Origin: an uncultured Eubacteriales bacterium
GTDB taxonomy: Bacteria > Bacillota > Clostridia > Peptostreptococcales > Anaerovoracaceae
Direction of reading: 5' to 3'
Length of the DNA: 64,000 bases
Assembly: GCA_910583765.1 (NCBI GenBank)
Contig: CAJTYS010000008.1
Coordinates: 1-64,000, forward strand
A program made the position numbers and the translations under genes. Below the pieces are notes generated by a model. The model saw only the letters and a program-made list of their open reading frames with translations, had not been told where the DNA came from and ran no database searches. Below are positions 26,810 through 35,344 of the stretch, in pieces (position 1 is the stretch's first letter; each line of letters begins with the position of its first letter).

Positions 26810-26844
26810 TAAAAAACGCCAAACCCAAAAATCCGATCCCTTGA

Positions 26845-27249
26845 ATGACATATCCGTCAAATCCTATTCTGGAGCAAACGGATATAAGTGTTTCTGATAT
26901 CGTTGAAAATCAATTCATCATCTCGGGTCGCGACATCGGATATTGCGCACTTCTCGACAAAGAACTTAAACGGTGCAGGATCGAAGTGAGGCCGATCATG
27001 GAAATGGGATCGGTAGGTGCGATCATCAATGTTTTGCTGGGAGGTTACGGAACATCATATATCCCGAAGTTCATGGCCGACAAATATCTTGAAAGTGGGA
27101 AACTAGTAAAGCTGGAGGTCAGGGACATCGACATCGATCTGTACTCGTATTACATATGCAGCCGCCATCGCCGGATCAATCCCGTGATGCGGGAATTCAT
27201 ACGCATAGTCGAAGAAAATTTATGGCGGGCGCTCTTTATGGAGAATTAA
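26845..27249 (+). pseudogene. Truncated LysR-type regulator (effector domain only)
   Basis: The 134-residue frame matches the second half of a LysR substrate-binding domain: ISVSDIVENQFIISGRDIGY, RPIMEMGSVGAIINVLLGGYG, TSYIPKFMADKYLESGKLV and a closing SRHRRINPVMREFIRIVEE. The N-terminal winged helix and the first part of the effector domain are missing and no ribosome site is present. It lies directly behind the M20-like remnant, so the pair may once have been a regulator and its target. The stretch 27250-27500 holds further gene-like scraps that I cannot assign. Confidence 0.6.
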
Positions 27250-27556
27250 AAAAGACAGGAACAACAATAACGTTACGTTGTCCCGAAGCAATGGAAACGG
27301 AATTTGCGGAATGAAAATACGTCACATTTGACGATCCCACATTGCTGGCAGAAACAGTGCGGGAACAGGGGCTATCATTTGTATGTATGAACGGCCGCTA
27401 TGGTTGAAGGAAAACATCGTGGCGCTTCCTGTCGAATATATTTAGTGCGCATCCAGACTCGTGCTCATTTCCTGTAGGAGCAACATGGAGCAAGTCCCCT
27501 GTAGGGTATAAATGAACGTAATCAATGCCATCAAAAGCAAGAAATGGAGAAATATC

Positions 27557-28219
27557 ATGAAAGCTATAACGAGAGAGAAACGATCAATGGTCATGACGAT
27601 CATCATAATTTCCATTTTTTCCATGGCCTTGTCTGGCTGCGGAGGAACGGATACCTCCGGCGAGGCGCAAGGATCAAAAAACACCACAACCATAGCGGGT
27701 TGCTATATCTATAATGTCAGGGACATGAACGCCCGCGTGGGAGACTCGGATTATGTTTTTGTCGCGAACGTGGTCAAAAAGGGTGACTCCGAGGAAACTC
27801 CAGATGGCGGGATCCCGTATACGAACTACGAGCTGCAGGTTTTAGAAAACATCAAAGGAAATCTAACGATGAATGAAACCATCCCATTGAAAAAAGAAGG
27901 CGGCTATTCAGAAACCGATCATTTCAATTTCATCTATGAAGACGATTTCCTGCCAGAGGAAGGGCAGCTTTGCATTTTCCTTACATGCGCAGGTGAAGAC
28001 GGCACATTGTATGCGTCAGGCGAAAATTCCAACATCTTGTTAAACGACACCGTGGAGCAAGATGCTTCCAACAAGACATTAAATCAAACACAACAAAAGC
28101 AGCAATTGGATTCCATTAAGAAAAACACCAAGTATCAGAAAGTGGTGGATGCGCTGGACACTCAATTTGACCCGACCGGACGGGAGCATTTTAAATCGCA
28201 ATATGAAGAAAACCTGTGA
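27557..28219 (+). CDS. Putative lipoprotein of unknown function
   Basis: The protein of about 220 residues has a lipoprotein signal peptide: basic start, hydrophobic core IIIISIFSMA and lipobox ALSGC. I start at 27557, with GGAGA upstream; an in-frame ATG at 27512 is further away. The mature part has a segment GDSDYVFVANVVKKGDSEET, a NYELQVLENIKG strand and a QLCIFLTCAGEDGTLY stretch, and a Gln/Lys-rich C-terminal helix. This pattern (variable YVFVG..V..) occurs in small extracytoplasmic proteins of Firmicutes with no known role. It stands about 100 bases before the XRE membrane regulator gene; an interaction is possible but unproven. Confidence 0.7.
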   Translation: MKAITREKRSMVMTIIIISIFSMALSGCGGTDTSGEAQGSKNTTTIAGCYIYNVRDMNARVGDSDYVFVANVVKKGDSEETPDGGIPYTNYELQVLENIKGNLTMNETIPLKKEGGYSETDHFNFIYEDDFLPEEGQLCIFLTCAGEDGTLYASGENSNILLNDTVEQDASNKTLNQTQQKQQLDSIKKNTKYQKVVDALDTQFDPTGREHFKSQYEENL

Positions 28220-28321
28220 AGGACAAGCGTGTCGGGTCTGAAAACGCGGCATTTTCTCACTTTGTGTCGTGTAAATCAATGACCTTTTAACCTAATATGC
28301 TGAGCAAGGAGGTGGCAGCCA

Positions 28322-28996
28322 ATGGACCAGAAAAAAGTAGGCTTGTTTTTGAAAACACTACGTAAAGAAAAAGATATGACGCAGGAAGTGTTGGCAGAGT
28401 CATTGAACGTGTCCAGCAGAACAATATCCAGATGGGAAACAGGAAGCAATATGCCTGATATCAGTTTGCTGGTTGAACTAGCAGAATTCTATCAAGTCAG
28501 CATACCTGAAATCATTGATGGAGAAAGGAAAAGTGAGAACATGAATCAAGAGACGAAAGATACTGCGGTAAAAATGGCGGAATATAGCAAAAATGAGTTC
28601 CACACAAAGAAACGGAAAATGATAAGCGCGCTCCTCATGATATTTGGCGTATTTCTCATGATTTCCGCTTTAACGATATTTCCCAATGAGAGCAGTTGGG
28701 GAAGCATTTACGCAATCATTGGCGGAGCCATATTGACCGCAGGAGTTTATTTCAGAGTAAGGTCTGTGTTAGTGAAAAGAGGCTCACAAATATGGAGCGT
28801 TGTTGGGTGCGTCATTGTGTTATTTGGAATTTTTACTGTTTCAGATTATATCGCGGTTTCGCAATTCCAACAGGTCCCTAGATTTAGCCATGAAAAATCT
28901 TATGGCGAAGATCTTGTTGAACACAAGACCTTATTTTATACGGTCATTCAAAAAAATCCAGGAACCGAAAATGAAAGAATAGAAATCGTAAAATAA
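28322..28996 (+). CDS. XRE-family regulator with membrane helices
   Basis: The 224-residue product has an N-terminal XRE helix-turn-helix (about 5-62, with LRKEKDMTQEVLAESLNVS and RTISRWETGSNMPD). A linker follows, then three hydrophobic helices (about 101-185: ISALLMIFGVFLMISALTIF, IIGGAILTAGVYF, VVGCVIVLFGIFTV). The last about 40 residues are polar. A DNA-binding domain tied to the membrane suggests a regulator that senses a membrane or wall signal. AAGGAGG precedes the start. It may work with the lipoprotein gene just upstream. Confidence 0.82.
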   Translation: MDQKKVGLFLKTLRKEKDMTQEVLAESLNVSSRTISRWETGSNMPDISLLVELAEFYQVSIPEIIDGERKSENMNQETKDTAVKMAEYSKNEFHTKKRKMISALLMIFGVFLMISALTIFPNESSWGSIYAIIGGAILTAGVYFRVRSVLVKRGSQIWSVVGCVIVLFGIFTVSDYIAVSQFQQVPRFSHEKSYGEDLVEHKTLFYTVIQKNPGTENERIEIVK

Positions 28997-29220
28997 GAGC
29001 GTAAAGGCGCATCAGATCATCATCACACAACGGAACGCGTCCTTTTCTTGAGCAAATCGGAAGTTGAAGCAGGCGCTCAAAGCTTTTGCCGCTGAACCCC
29101 CTTGCTTATCATCTGCGTGAAAACCGCCTCTAGCAGATTATTTAAAACGGACAGTAACATTTTTATGCCCAAAACCATACTCTATACTGAAATAAAAAAT
29201 TAGAAAAGTAGGTGAAATGA

Positions 29221-29322
29221 ATGGGTAATAACTGCGGATTGATGCGTGGAGAAGGTGGCATTGACACCAGCTTATTGTTCTTCTTCTTGCTGTTAGTGAT
29301 TATCTTCTGCAACTGCTGCTAG
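29221..29322 (+). CDS. 33-residue hydrophobic cysteine-rich peptide
   Basis: The short frame encodes MGNNCGLMRGEGGIDTSLL followed by a run of Phe/Leu/Val/Ile and the ending CNCC. It has an AGGTGAAATGA site and a TATACT box 35 bases upstream. The design (polar start, about 15 hydrophobic residues, cysteine-rich end) resembles the small hydrophobic sporulation proteins of the YjcZ type seen in Firmicutes, though I cannot confirm family membership. It could be a membrane peptide of the spore or cell envelope. A hairpin follows after the stop. Confidence 0.55.
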   Translation: MGNNCGLMRGEGGIDTSLLFFFLLLVIIFCNCC

Positions 29323-29342
29323 AAACCGGATAAAGGGAAGCA

Positions 29343-29370
29343 GGCGGCACGACTTCGCACCGTGCCGCCT
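29343..29370. terminator. Hairpin between convergent genes
   Basis: GGCGGCACG pairs with CGTGCCGCC around a 10-base loop, between the small peptide gene and the end of gltX. T-rich sequence follows on the minus strand only weakly. Confidence 0.5.
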
Positions 29371-29383
29371 CCCACAATCAGCG

Positions 29384-31033
29384 CTAGCCGATCTGCGCCT
29401 GGATACGGGACTTGGTTCGTTCTTCGCCCAAAATCTGCTGAATTTCCCAGATGTCAGGAGACTGGCTGCGTCCCATGACCGCGATGCGAATGACTGTGCT
29501 CACGTCTCCCACATGTCCTTTGTACTGATCAGGATTTTTTTTGTAATCCTTTGGACGAGCCGCATAATTCAGTTCTTCTGCGATGGCTCGGATCTTATCG
29601 AACCATTGGCTCTGATCATCGCTGTGATCATAAGTCTCCAGATATTTTGTAAGGATCTCTTTTGCGTCAGCAGCCGCGTTTTCTGGATAAGCATCCTGGA
29701 TTTCAAAATACTCATCAAAGAAATAATTGATAAAGGCAAAGATCTGCTTGCCGTAAACCAAATCTTTTCTCGGTTTTTTGCCGCTCCTGCCCAGATCGAG
29801 AATTTTTTCGATATAATCCTCATGGCCTTCAAAGAGCGGCAGGATGTCAGGCTGAAATTCCGCTGCCCAGTCTTTCATGAACTGGCAGAGCTGGGAGGCA
29901 GGGAGTTTCACCAGAACGTCCTTGGAAACATCGTTCAGCTTGTCCAGATCAAACAAAGCGCCGGAATTGCTCATTTTTTCCGCCTGGAACGGGAAGTCGG
30001 CCGCCGCTGCGTCAGGGTTTTCTTTGCGCCATTCTTCATAATTGGAATTGAGGATGGTCAGCAGGTATTCCCGAACAGCTTCAGGCACGTAACCTTCCTG
30101 TCTATAATAATCCAGAGAAAGTTCAGGGTCTTTTCTCTTGGACAGCTTGCGCTTGTTGCCGTTGTCCAGCTTCATCAGCTGCGCGGTGTGGCAGAACACA
30201 GGCATTTCAAATCCCAGCTTTTCAAAGAGTTCCACATGGATGGGCAGGGAAGAAATCCATTCTTCGCCTCGGACCACATGGGTGGTGCGCATGAGATGGT
30301 CATCCACCACATGGGCAAAGTGGTAAGTCGGGATGCCCGTGGCCTTTAAGATTACCACATCCTGATAGTTTTCCGGCATGGAAAGGGTGCCGCGGATGCC
30401 GTCTTCCACAGAAATGGAGCGAGCCTTTTCCGGATCCTGGTTTCCATCGGACTTGAGACGGACCACATAACTTTTTCCCGCAGCGATATTCGCCTCAATC
30501 TCTTCCAGCGTCAGATTCCGGCAAGCGGCATAATCCCCGTAGATCCCAGGATTTTCTTTATTTGCTTCCTGCTTCGCCCGGATGTCGCTGATTTCCTCCT
30601 CAGTCAAAAAGCACGGATAAGCCTGGTCTTTTTTCACCAGCTCCTTTACATAGCACTGGTAGATTTCACCTCGCTGGCTCTGCCAGTAAGGGCCGTAATC
30701 GCCAGTAGCGCCATTGATCGCAGCGCCTTCGTCAAAATCAATGCCAAAGAAATCCAGGGACGTGAGGATGGTTTCCACTGCGCCCTCCACATAGCGCTTG
30801 TCATCCGTGTCCTCGATACGCAGGTAGAAAACGCCGCCGCTCTGACGGGCTAGCCGTTCGTCTACAAAGGCGCCATACAGATTCCCCAGATGGATGAAGC
30901 CTGTGGGACTGGGGCCGAGCCTGGTTACTTTCGCGCCGTCAGGCAGGCTGCGGGGCGGATAGATGGTTTCATAATCCTGCGGCGTTTTTGTGATCTGCGG
31001 AAACAGAAGTTCCGCCAGTTTATCATGATTCAT
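29384..31033 (-). CDS. gltX: Glutamate--tRNA ligase
   Basis: The 549-residue class I aminoacyl-tRNA synthetase charges tRNA-Glu. It has the HIGH-region GPSPTGFIHLGNLYGAFVDE, the KMSKS-equivalent KRKLSKRKDPELSLD, the substrate segment YLRIEDTDDKRYVEGA and the YHFAHVVDDHLMRTTHVVRG block. I start at 31033 because AGAGAGGAAT lies upstream; the frame upstream of it is not needed. It is the longer clostridial form. It is the only gene on this strand here and lies about 4 kb from the tRNA-Glu gene at 35053, which is the substrate type of this enzyme. Confidence 0.95.
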   Translation of the reverse strand: MNHDKLAELLFPQITKTPQDYETIYPPRSLPDGAKVTRLGPSPTGFIHLGNLYGAFVDERLARQSGGVFYLRIEDTDDKRYVEGAVETILTSLDFFGIDFDEGAAINGATGDYGPYWQSQRGEIYQCYVKELVKKDQAYPCFLTEEEISDIRAKQEANKENPGIYGDYAACRNLTLEEIEANIAAGKSYVVRLKSDGNQDPEKARSISVEDGIRGTLSMPENYQDVVILKATGIPTYHFAHVVDDHLMRTTHVVRGEEWISSLPIHVELFEKLGFEMPVFCHTAQLMKLDNGNKRKLSKRKDPELSLDYYRQEGYVPEAVREYLLTILNSNYEEWRKENPDAAAADFPFQAEKMSNSGALFDLDKLNDVSKDVLVKLPASQLCQFMKDWAAEFQPDILPLFEGHEDYIEKILDLGRSGKKPRKDLVYGKQIFAFINYFFDEYFEIQDAYPENAAADAKEILTKYLETYDHSDDQSQWFDKIRAIAEELNYAARPKDYKKNPDQYKGHVGDVSTVIRIAVMGRSQSPDIWEIQQILGEERTKSRIQAQIG

Positions 31034-31205
31034 AATTTTTATTCCTCTCTGACTCAATATTAGTTCTATTATACATGGTAATGGCTTTTCAAGTCTACAA
31101 AAATTCACGATTCCTTTGGTTTTGCCGCAAAATAAAGTCTTCCCTTATGGAGTCAGGTAAGCTATACTAGAAAGAAAGCCAATGTTGATAAAGAGGGAGG
31201 GGAAC

Positions 31206-32156
31206 ATGAAGTTAAGAGAATTGTTGAATGATCAGGTCGAGTCCGCGCGGGAAGTCCTGATCGGAAGAGAAATAGATGTGCTGGGCAAAAAGGCTCTGCT
31301 GCTTTCCTTGCGGGAAGTGGACGAGATGGAAGATGGAGATTTGGTAAGAGCCGTGAAACTGGCGGTGCTCCATGAAGAGGCGCTAGAAGAGGACGAGGAT
31401 TGGTTCGACAATGAAGAAGAAGAGGAAGACCAGACCAATCGTCAATGGCTCATCGAAATGATGGACACGGAGGAAGAGGTTTCTGCCACGGATATTGATG
31501 CCTTTGTGGTCAATGGGGTTCGCTACGAAGTCCTTGAGAGCGACACCAGTTTCTTGGAAGATCCGCTGTATGAAGAAGGGATGCTGGCCAGGCACTTTGT
31601 GGAGCAGGGAATCATACCCGACATTTGGCTGGAAAAAGATCTGGACCAGCTGGCCATCGCGGAGCATACTGTGGAACCAGGGATTCTGCGGGTGGATTGG
31701 AACGCCGATATTTTGAACGTTTCCGCAGAAATCAGCGAACCTGATCAGGAATTTCTGGTAGGAAAGATCATCAAATGCGCCTGCGGTCATTACGATGTGC
31801 CAAAGGAATTTTCCATAAAAGACCCCCAGGGGCTGGACACAAAAGTGCGGATCCATGGCGTGTATTTGCACGATATTTGGTCAGATGCCGCCTGCTTGGA
31901 AATGGATTTCAGCGAATTGGAAGAGCTTTGCGAGCGGGATGAGCGGCTGCTGGTAGTGGAATACAGCACAGATGAGGAATTGAACCTGCAGTTTTATACA
32001 AAGGATTATCTGGATGCTTCTGTGGATGATGACATGGAGGACATTGGCGCCTGGGGCGTATTTTTGGAAACGCCATACCGTACCAGCGTGGTGGATGTGG
32101 TTTCGGCTGATTTTGATGAAGAGGTGGAAATCGAACTGCTGTCCTACACAATGTAG
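31206..32156 (+). CDS. Unrecognised acidic protein
   Basis: The 316-residue protein is strongly acidic and I do not recognise it. A conserved-looking start (MKLRELLNDQVESAREVLIG) leads into an Asp/Glu-rich stretch (about 60-100). A middle region with YEVLESDTSFLEDPLYEEG and VRVDWNADILNVSAEISEP follows, and the C-terminal half contains KCACGHYDVPKEFSI, which could bind a metal. There is no signal peptide or membrane helix. GGGAGGGG precedes the start. It is followed 27 bases later by the FtsA-like gene in the same direction, so the two are probably one operon and may be linked to cell division, which is inference. Confidence 0.6.
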   Translation: MKLRELLNDQVESAREVLIGREIDVLGKKALLLSLREVDEMEDGDLVRAVKLAVLHEEALEEDEDWFDNEEEEEDQTNRQWLIEMMDTEEEVSATDIDAFVVNGVRYEVLESDTSFLEDPLYEEGMLARHFVEQGIIPDIWLEKDLDQLAIAEHTVEPGILRVDWNADILNVSAEISEPDQEFLVGKIIKCACGHYDVPKEFSIKDPQGLDTKVRIHGVYLHDIWSDAACLEMDFSELEELCERDERLLVVEYSTDEELNLQFYTKDYLDASVDDDMEDIGAWGVFLETPYRTSVVDVVSADFDEEVEIELLSYTM

Positions 32157-32183
32157 CGAGGCGGAGATTCGGAGGAAATGGAT

Positions 32184-34802
32184 ATGAGTGCAAGAAAACA
32201 GGAAGTGCTGCGGCAAACGGATGATACGATTTTTGTATTGGACATTGGCACCCGCAGCATCATCGGCCTGGTGGGAGTCGTGGAAGATGAGAAGCTGAAC
32301 ATTATTGCCGTTGAAGCCGCGGAGCACCAGAAACGGGCTATGATAGACGGGCAGATCGAGGATATCAACGCTGTGGCAAAGTTGGCGGTAACAGTAAAAG
32401 AACGCATTGAGGAACAGCTGGACATGAAGCTGACCCGAGTCTGCGTGGCAGCGGCGGGAAGGGCGCTGAAAACAGAGCGGACCACCCATGAAATGGAGAT
32501 TCCAGAGGGAAAAGCCATTGACGCGGAGCTGATCAACCAGTTGGAGTCCGGCGCGATTGAGAAAATCGAGGACATGCTGAAAGAATCTTCCGGCGATATG
32601 TACAAGCAGTTTTATTTGGTGGGATACAGCGCGATTCAGTATTATTTGGACGAGTATCCGATCTCCAGCCTTCTGGATCACCATGGCAGCAGGGCAAGAG
32701 CTGACATTCTGGCTACCTTCCTGCCAAGTGAAGTGGTGGAAAGCCTTTACGCGGCCATGCAGAAGGCAGGTTTGGAAGTGGCAAGCCTGACATTGGAGCC
32801 CATTGCGGCCATCAATGCGGCGATTCCGGAAAATTTGCGTTTGCTCAACTTGTGCTTTGTGGACATTGGGGCAGGAACTTCGGACATTGCCATATGTAAA
32901 GACGGGAATATCGTGGGCTACACCATGGCGACAATCGCCGGCGATGAGATCACAGAAGCGCTCATGAAAGAGTACTTGATCGATTTCAATACTGCGGAGC
33001 AGATCAAGATGGAGCTGGATTCCAAGAAGGAAATTTACTTTACAGATGTCATGGGCTTTGAGCAATCCCTTGCCGCGGAAGACATGCTGGAAAGCATTTC
33101 AGGGCAGATCACTCAGCTTTGCCAGGAAATCGCAGGACGGATCCAAGAAGTCAACGGCGGCTCGCCTTCTGCTGTGTTCCTGGGCGGTGGTGGAAGCAAG
33201 CTGAAAGGCGTGCTGGAAGGGGTGACAGAAGCCCTTGCCATGGATGAAAAGAGAGTCGCCATTGCCGGAAGCAACTTTAAAGCCACCTCTTTTTCCAAGG
33301 AATATGATTTGAACAATCCAGAATATGCCACGCCTTTAGGGATCGCCGTGTCCACTGGGCTGAATCTGATCAATGACAGCTGCCATGTAACGCTGAACGG
33401 AAGGCGGGCAAAGCTGTTCCGCAACGGCCAGCTGAATGTTTTGAATGTTTTGACCATGAACGGATATCGGTATCGCGACCTTTTCGGGCGCTCTGGTGCC
33501 AGCCTGGTAGTGACGGTAAATGGGAAACGCACCGTGTTTTATGGAAAACCAGCTACCAACTCCACGCTGATGCTCAACGGGAATCCGGCTGGCGTGGACA
33601 CTTTGGTGCAGGCTGGAGACGTATTGGAATTCATCCCGGCACAGGCAGGCGAGCCAGCCCAAGCCACGGTTAGGGACGCTATTGGTGATGACGCGGGAAA
33701 CCTGGAAACGGGGATCAGGCTCAACGGCGAGCCGGCGGATTTGGATACGCCGCTGAAAGCTGGTGATGTGATTGCGACAGGTGTTGTGGATGATGAGCCC
33801 CAGCCAACGCCACAGCTGCGGGAAGAAACGGCTGCGACCGAAGAGGCGGCGGACCAGTCAGAGGCGCAGGCAGAGATTCAGTTAGACCAGGGAGCAGGGG
33901 GGCAGCCAGAGAAACCGGCAGAGGCTCAAAAAGACCAGCGGGCGGAGGTCCGGTCAGCGGCGCGGTCGGAGACTGGGATCGAGCCACAAGAGGACGTCCG
34001 GTCAGAACTGCGGGAGGAAATTCAGACAACACCGCAAGGAAAGGTTCAGCCACAAATGCGGAGGGAACTTGACGCAGAGCCGCGGTCAGAGTCCCAACGA
34101 GAGTCACGGCCAGTAATGCGGCCAGAGAATAGACTGGGAACGCGGCAAGATGCGACAAGGGGACGCGGCACTGCAGGAAAGCCAGGGCCAGCAGCGAACC
34201 AGGATGCGGCGGCACCGCAAGAAGCGGAGTCACAGCAGGAAATGAAAATCACCCAGGAACCGAAAATGGCGGAAACCCAGTCAAAACCGGCTCCAGCGGT
34301 GAAAGAAGAGACTGGCAGTATGGAGACTGTAAGGGGGCCTCTCAGAAGAAAAATAGATGGCACGGTGATAGACGGCACTGCTGCGGCACCTGCGGCTTCT
34401 GCGCCGCCTGTTGAGCAGGGGGCTGCGTCTGCGCAGAGACCGAGAAGAGCGATTCCAGCCGAGAGAAGGCGCATGCCCGCAGGACAATCCAGTACCCCTG
34501 CGGCACCTGTACCTGTTGAAGATAAGGCAGAAGAAGGGGCGGCAAACGGTTCCCTTTCAGCAACCTTCGGCAGTTCTGTCCCAAGGGAAAACGTCTGGCG
34601 GTTCATCTTAAACGACAAGCCAGTGTCTTTCCCAGCTAAACCGGGCAACGCACCCTATCTCCTATTAGATATGCTGGAGCATTCTGGGTTGGATTTCGAT
34701 AATCTGACTTCGCCAGTAGTATTGGCAGTCAATGGGATGCCGGGCGTCTTCCAGCAAAGGCTGCGGCAGAATGACTCTATCATCATTCGGCCAGATGAAT
34801 AA
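32184..34802 (+). CDS. Large FtsA-like actin-fold cell-division protein with C-terminal extension
   Basis: About 872 residues. The first 370 resemble FtsA/MreB-type actin-fold ATPases: FVLDIGTRSIIGLVG at the start, the TRVCVAAAGRAL region, LCFVDIGAGTSDIAICKDG as the phosphate-2 loop, and FLGGGGSKLKGV near residue 330. Residues about 400-500 look like a beta-grasp or S4-like insertion (LVVTVNGKRTVFYGKP...LVQAGDVLEF). About 530-780 are a low-complexity linker very rich in Gln, Glu, Ala, Pro and Arg. The C-terminal about 75 residues form another small beta-rich domain (VNGMPGVFQQRL). Normal FtsA is about 420 residues. The start at 32184 has better ribosome-site spacing than 32178. It follows the acidic protein gene. 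Confidence 0.78.
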   Translation: MSARKQEVLRQTDDTIFVLDIGTRSIIGLVGVVEDEKLNIIAVEAAEHQKRAMIDGQIEDINAVAKLAVTVKERIEEQLDMKLTRVCVAAAGRALKTERTTHEMEIPEGKAIDAELINQLESGAIEKIEDMLKESSGDMYKQFYLVGYSAIQYYLDEYPISSLLDHHGSRARADILATFLPSEVVESLYAAMQKAGLEVASLTLEPIAAINAAIPENLRLLNLCFVDIGAGTSDIAICKDGNIVGYTMATIAGDEITEALMKEYLIDFNTAEQIKMELDSKKEIYFTDVMGFEQSLAAEDMLESISGQITQLCQEIAGRIQEVNGGSPSAVFLGGGGSKLKGVLEGVTEALAMDEKRVAIAGSNFKATSFSKEYDLNNPEYATPLGIAVSTGLNLINDSCHVTLNGRRAKLFRNGQLNVLNVLTMNGYRYRDLFGRSGASLVVTVNGKRTVFYGKPATNSTLMLNGNPAGVDTLVQAGDVLEFIPAQAGEPAQATVRDAIGDDAGNLETGIRLNGEPADLDTPLKAGDVIATGVVDDEPQPTPQLREETAATEEAADQSEAQAEIQLDQGAGGQPEKPAEAQKDQRAEVRSAARSETGIEPQEDVRSELREEIQTTPQGKVQPQMRRELDAEPRSESQRESRPVMRPENRLGTRQDATRGRGTAGKPGPAANQDAAAPQEAESQQEMKITQEPKMAETQSKPAPAVKEETGSMETVRGPLRRKIDGTVIDGTAAAPAASAPPVEQGAASAQRPRRAIPAERRRMPAGQSSTPAAPVPVEDKAEEGAANGSLSATFGSSVPRENVWRFILNDKPVSFPAKPGNAPYLLLDMLEHSGLDFDNLTSPVVLAVNGMPGVFQQRLRQNDSIIIRPDE

Positions 34803-34879
34803 AGCTGTAAGTAAGTCGCAGGATTTTGGGACATGTTTTGTATAAGGAGACTATTTACACAGGAAATAGGACTCAATCA

Positions 34880-34931
34880 ATTTTACCGCCAAACGGATAG
34901 AACATTCTGTTTGACGGTAAAATATTTTTTG
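34880..34931 (+). terminator. Strong terminator of the FtsA-like gene
   Basis: ATTTTACCG..CAAAC (from 34880) pairs with GTTTG.CGGTAAAAT and is followed by ATTTTTT. Confidence 0.85.
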
Positions 34932-35052
34932 TCATTCTGTCAAGGCCGAGACGTTTTGTCTTTGAAAATAGGTAAAAGCAATAATTTGAAGATTCATAGG
35001 TGACTCTGGAGTACATAAAAGATTCCCACCGCCATATGACGATGGGAAACAC

Positions 35053-35127
35053 TGGTATCCCGTAGGGGAGTCGAACCCCTGTTGCCGCCGTGAGAGGGCG
35101 GCGTCTTAACCACTTGACCAACGGGAC
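35053..35127 (-). tRNA. tRNA-Glu, anticodon CTC
   Basis: On the minus strand a full cloverleaf can be drawn. The 7-base acceptor stem pairs GTCCCGT with ACGGGAT, then discriminator A and an encoded CCA. The anticodon stem CCGCC/GGCGG encloses the loop CTCTCAC, giving anticodon CTC (codon GAG). The T-arm contains GGTTCGACTCC. It lies alone between the FtsA-like gene terminator and the C39-like gene; no tRNA cluster is seen. Confidence 0.93.
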
Positions 35128-35219
35128 AAATCGAATTGTCATCTAGTATTATAACTTCCAACAGCCCAATTGTCCATAGTTTTTTGAAAATATTCTCCTT
35201 AACCTGCTTTGCACAGCAT

Positions 35220-35273
35220 GCCCCTTTTCCGGGCAGGCAAGCAAAAAGAGGGGCCTGCTGCCGGAAAAAGGGC
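35220..35273. repeat. Long imperfect inverted repeat
   Basis: A 20-base arm starting GCCCCTTTTCC (35220-35239) matches the reverse complement of 35253-35273 with a few mismatches. The stretch 35128-35344 holds no gene. It may be a terminator for the minus-strand C39-like gene or a small hairpin repeat. Confidence 0.45.
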
Positions 35274-35344
35274 TTTAGGAAGTATAGCAAAGTCCACTCC
35301 GCCCATTTACTTTTAGCAGAGGAGACTTTGTGGATAGTATGCGA

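Noticed and set aside
31881..33065. Long minus-strand frame of 394 codons
   Set aside because: It is antisense to the acidic protein and the FtsA-like gene; it has a His/Gln/Phe-rich composition typical of shadow frames.
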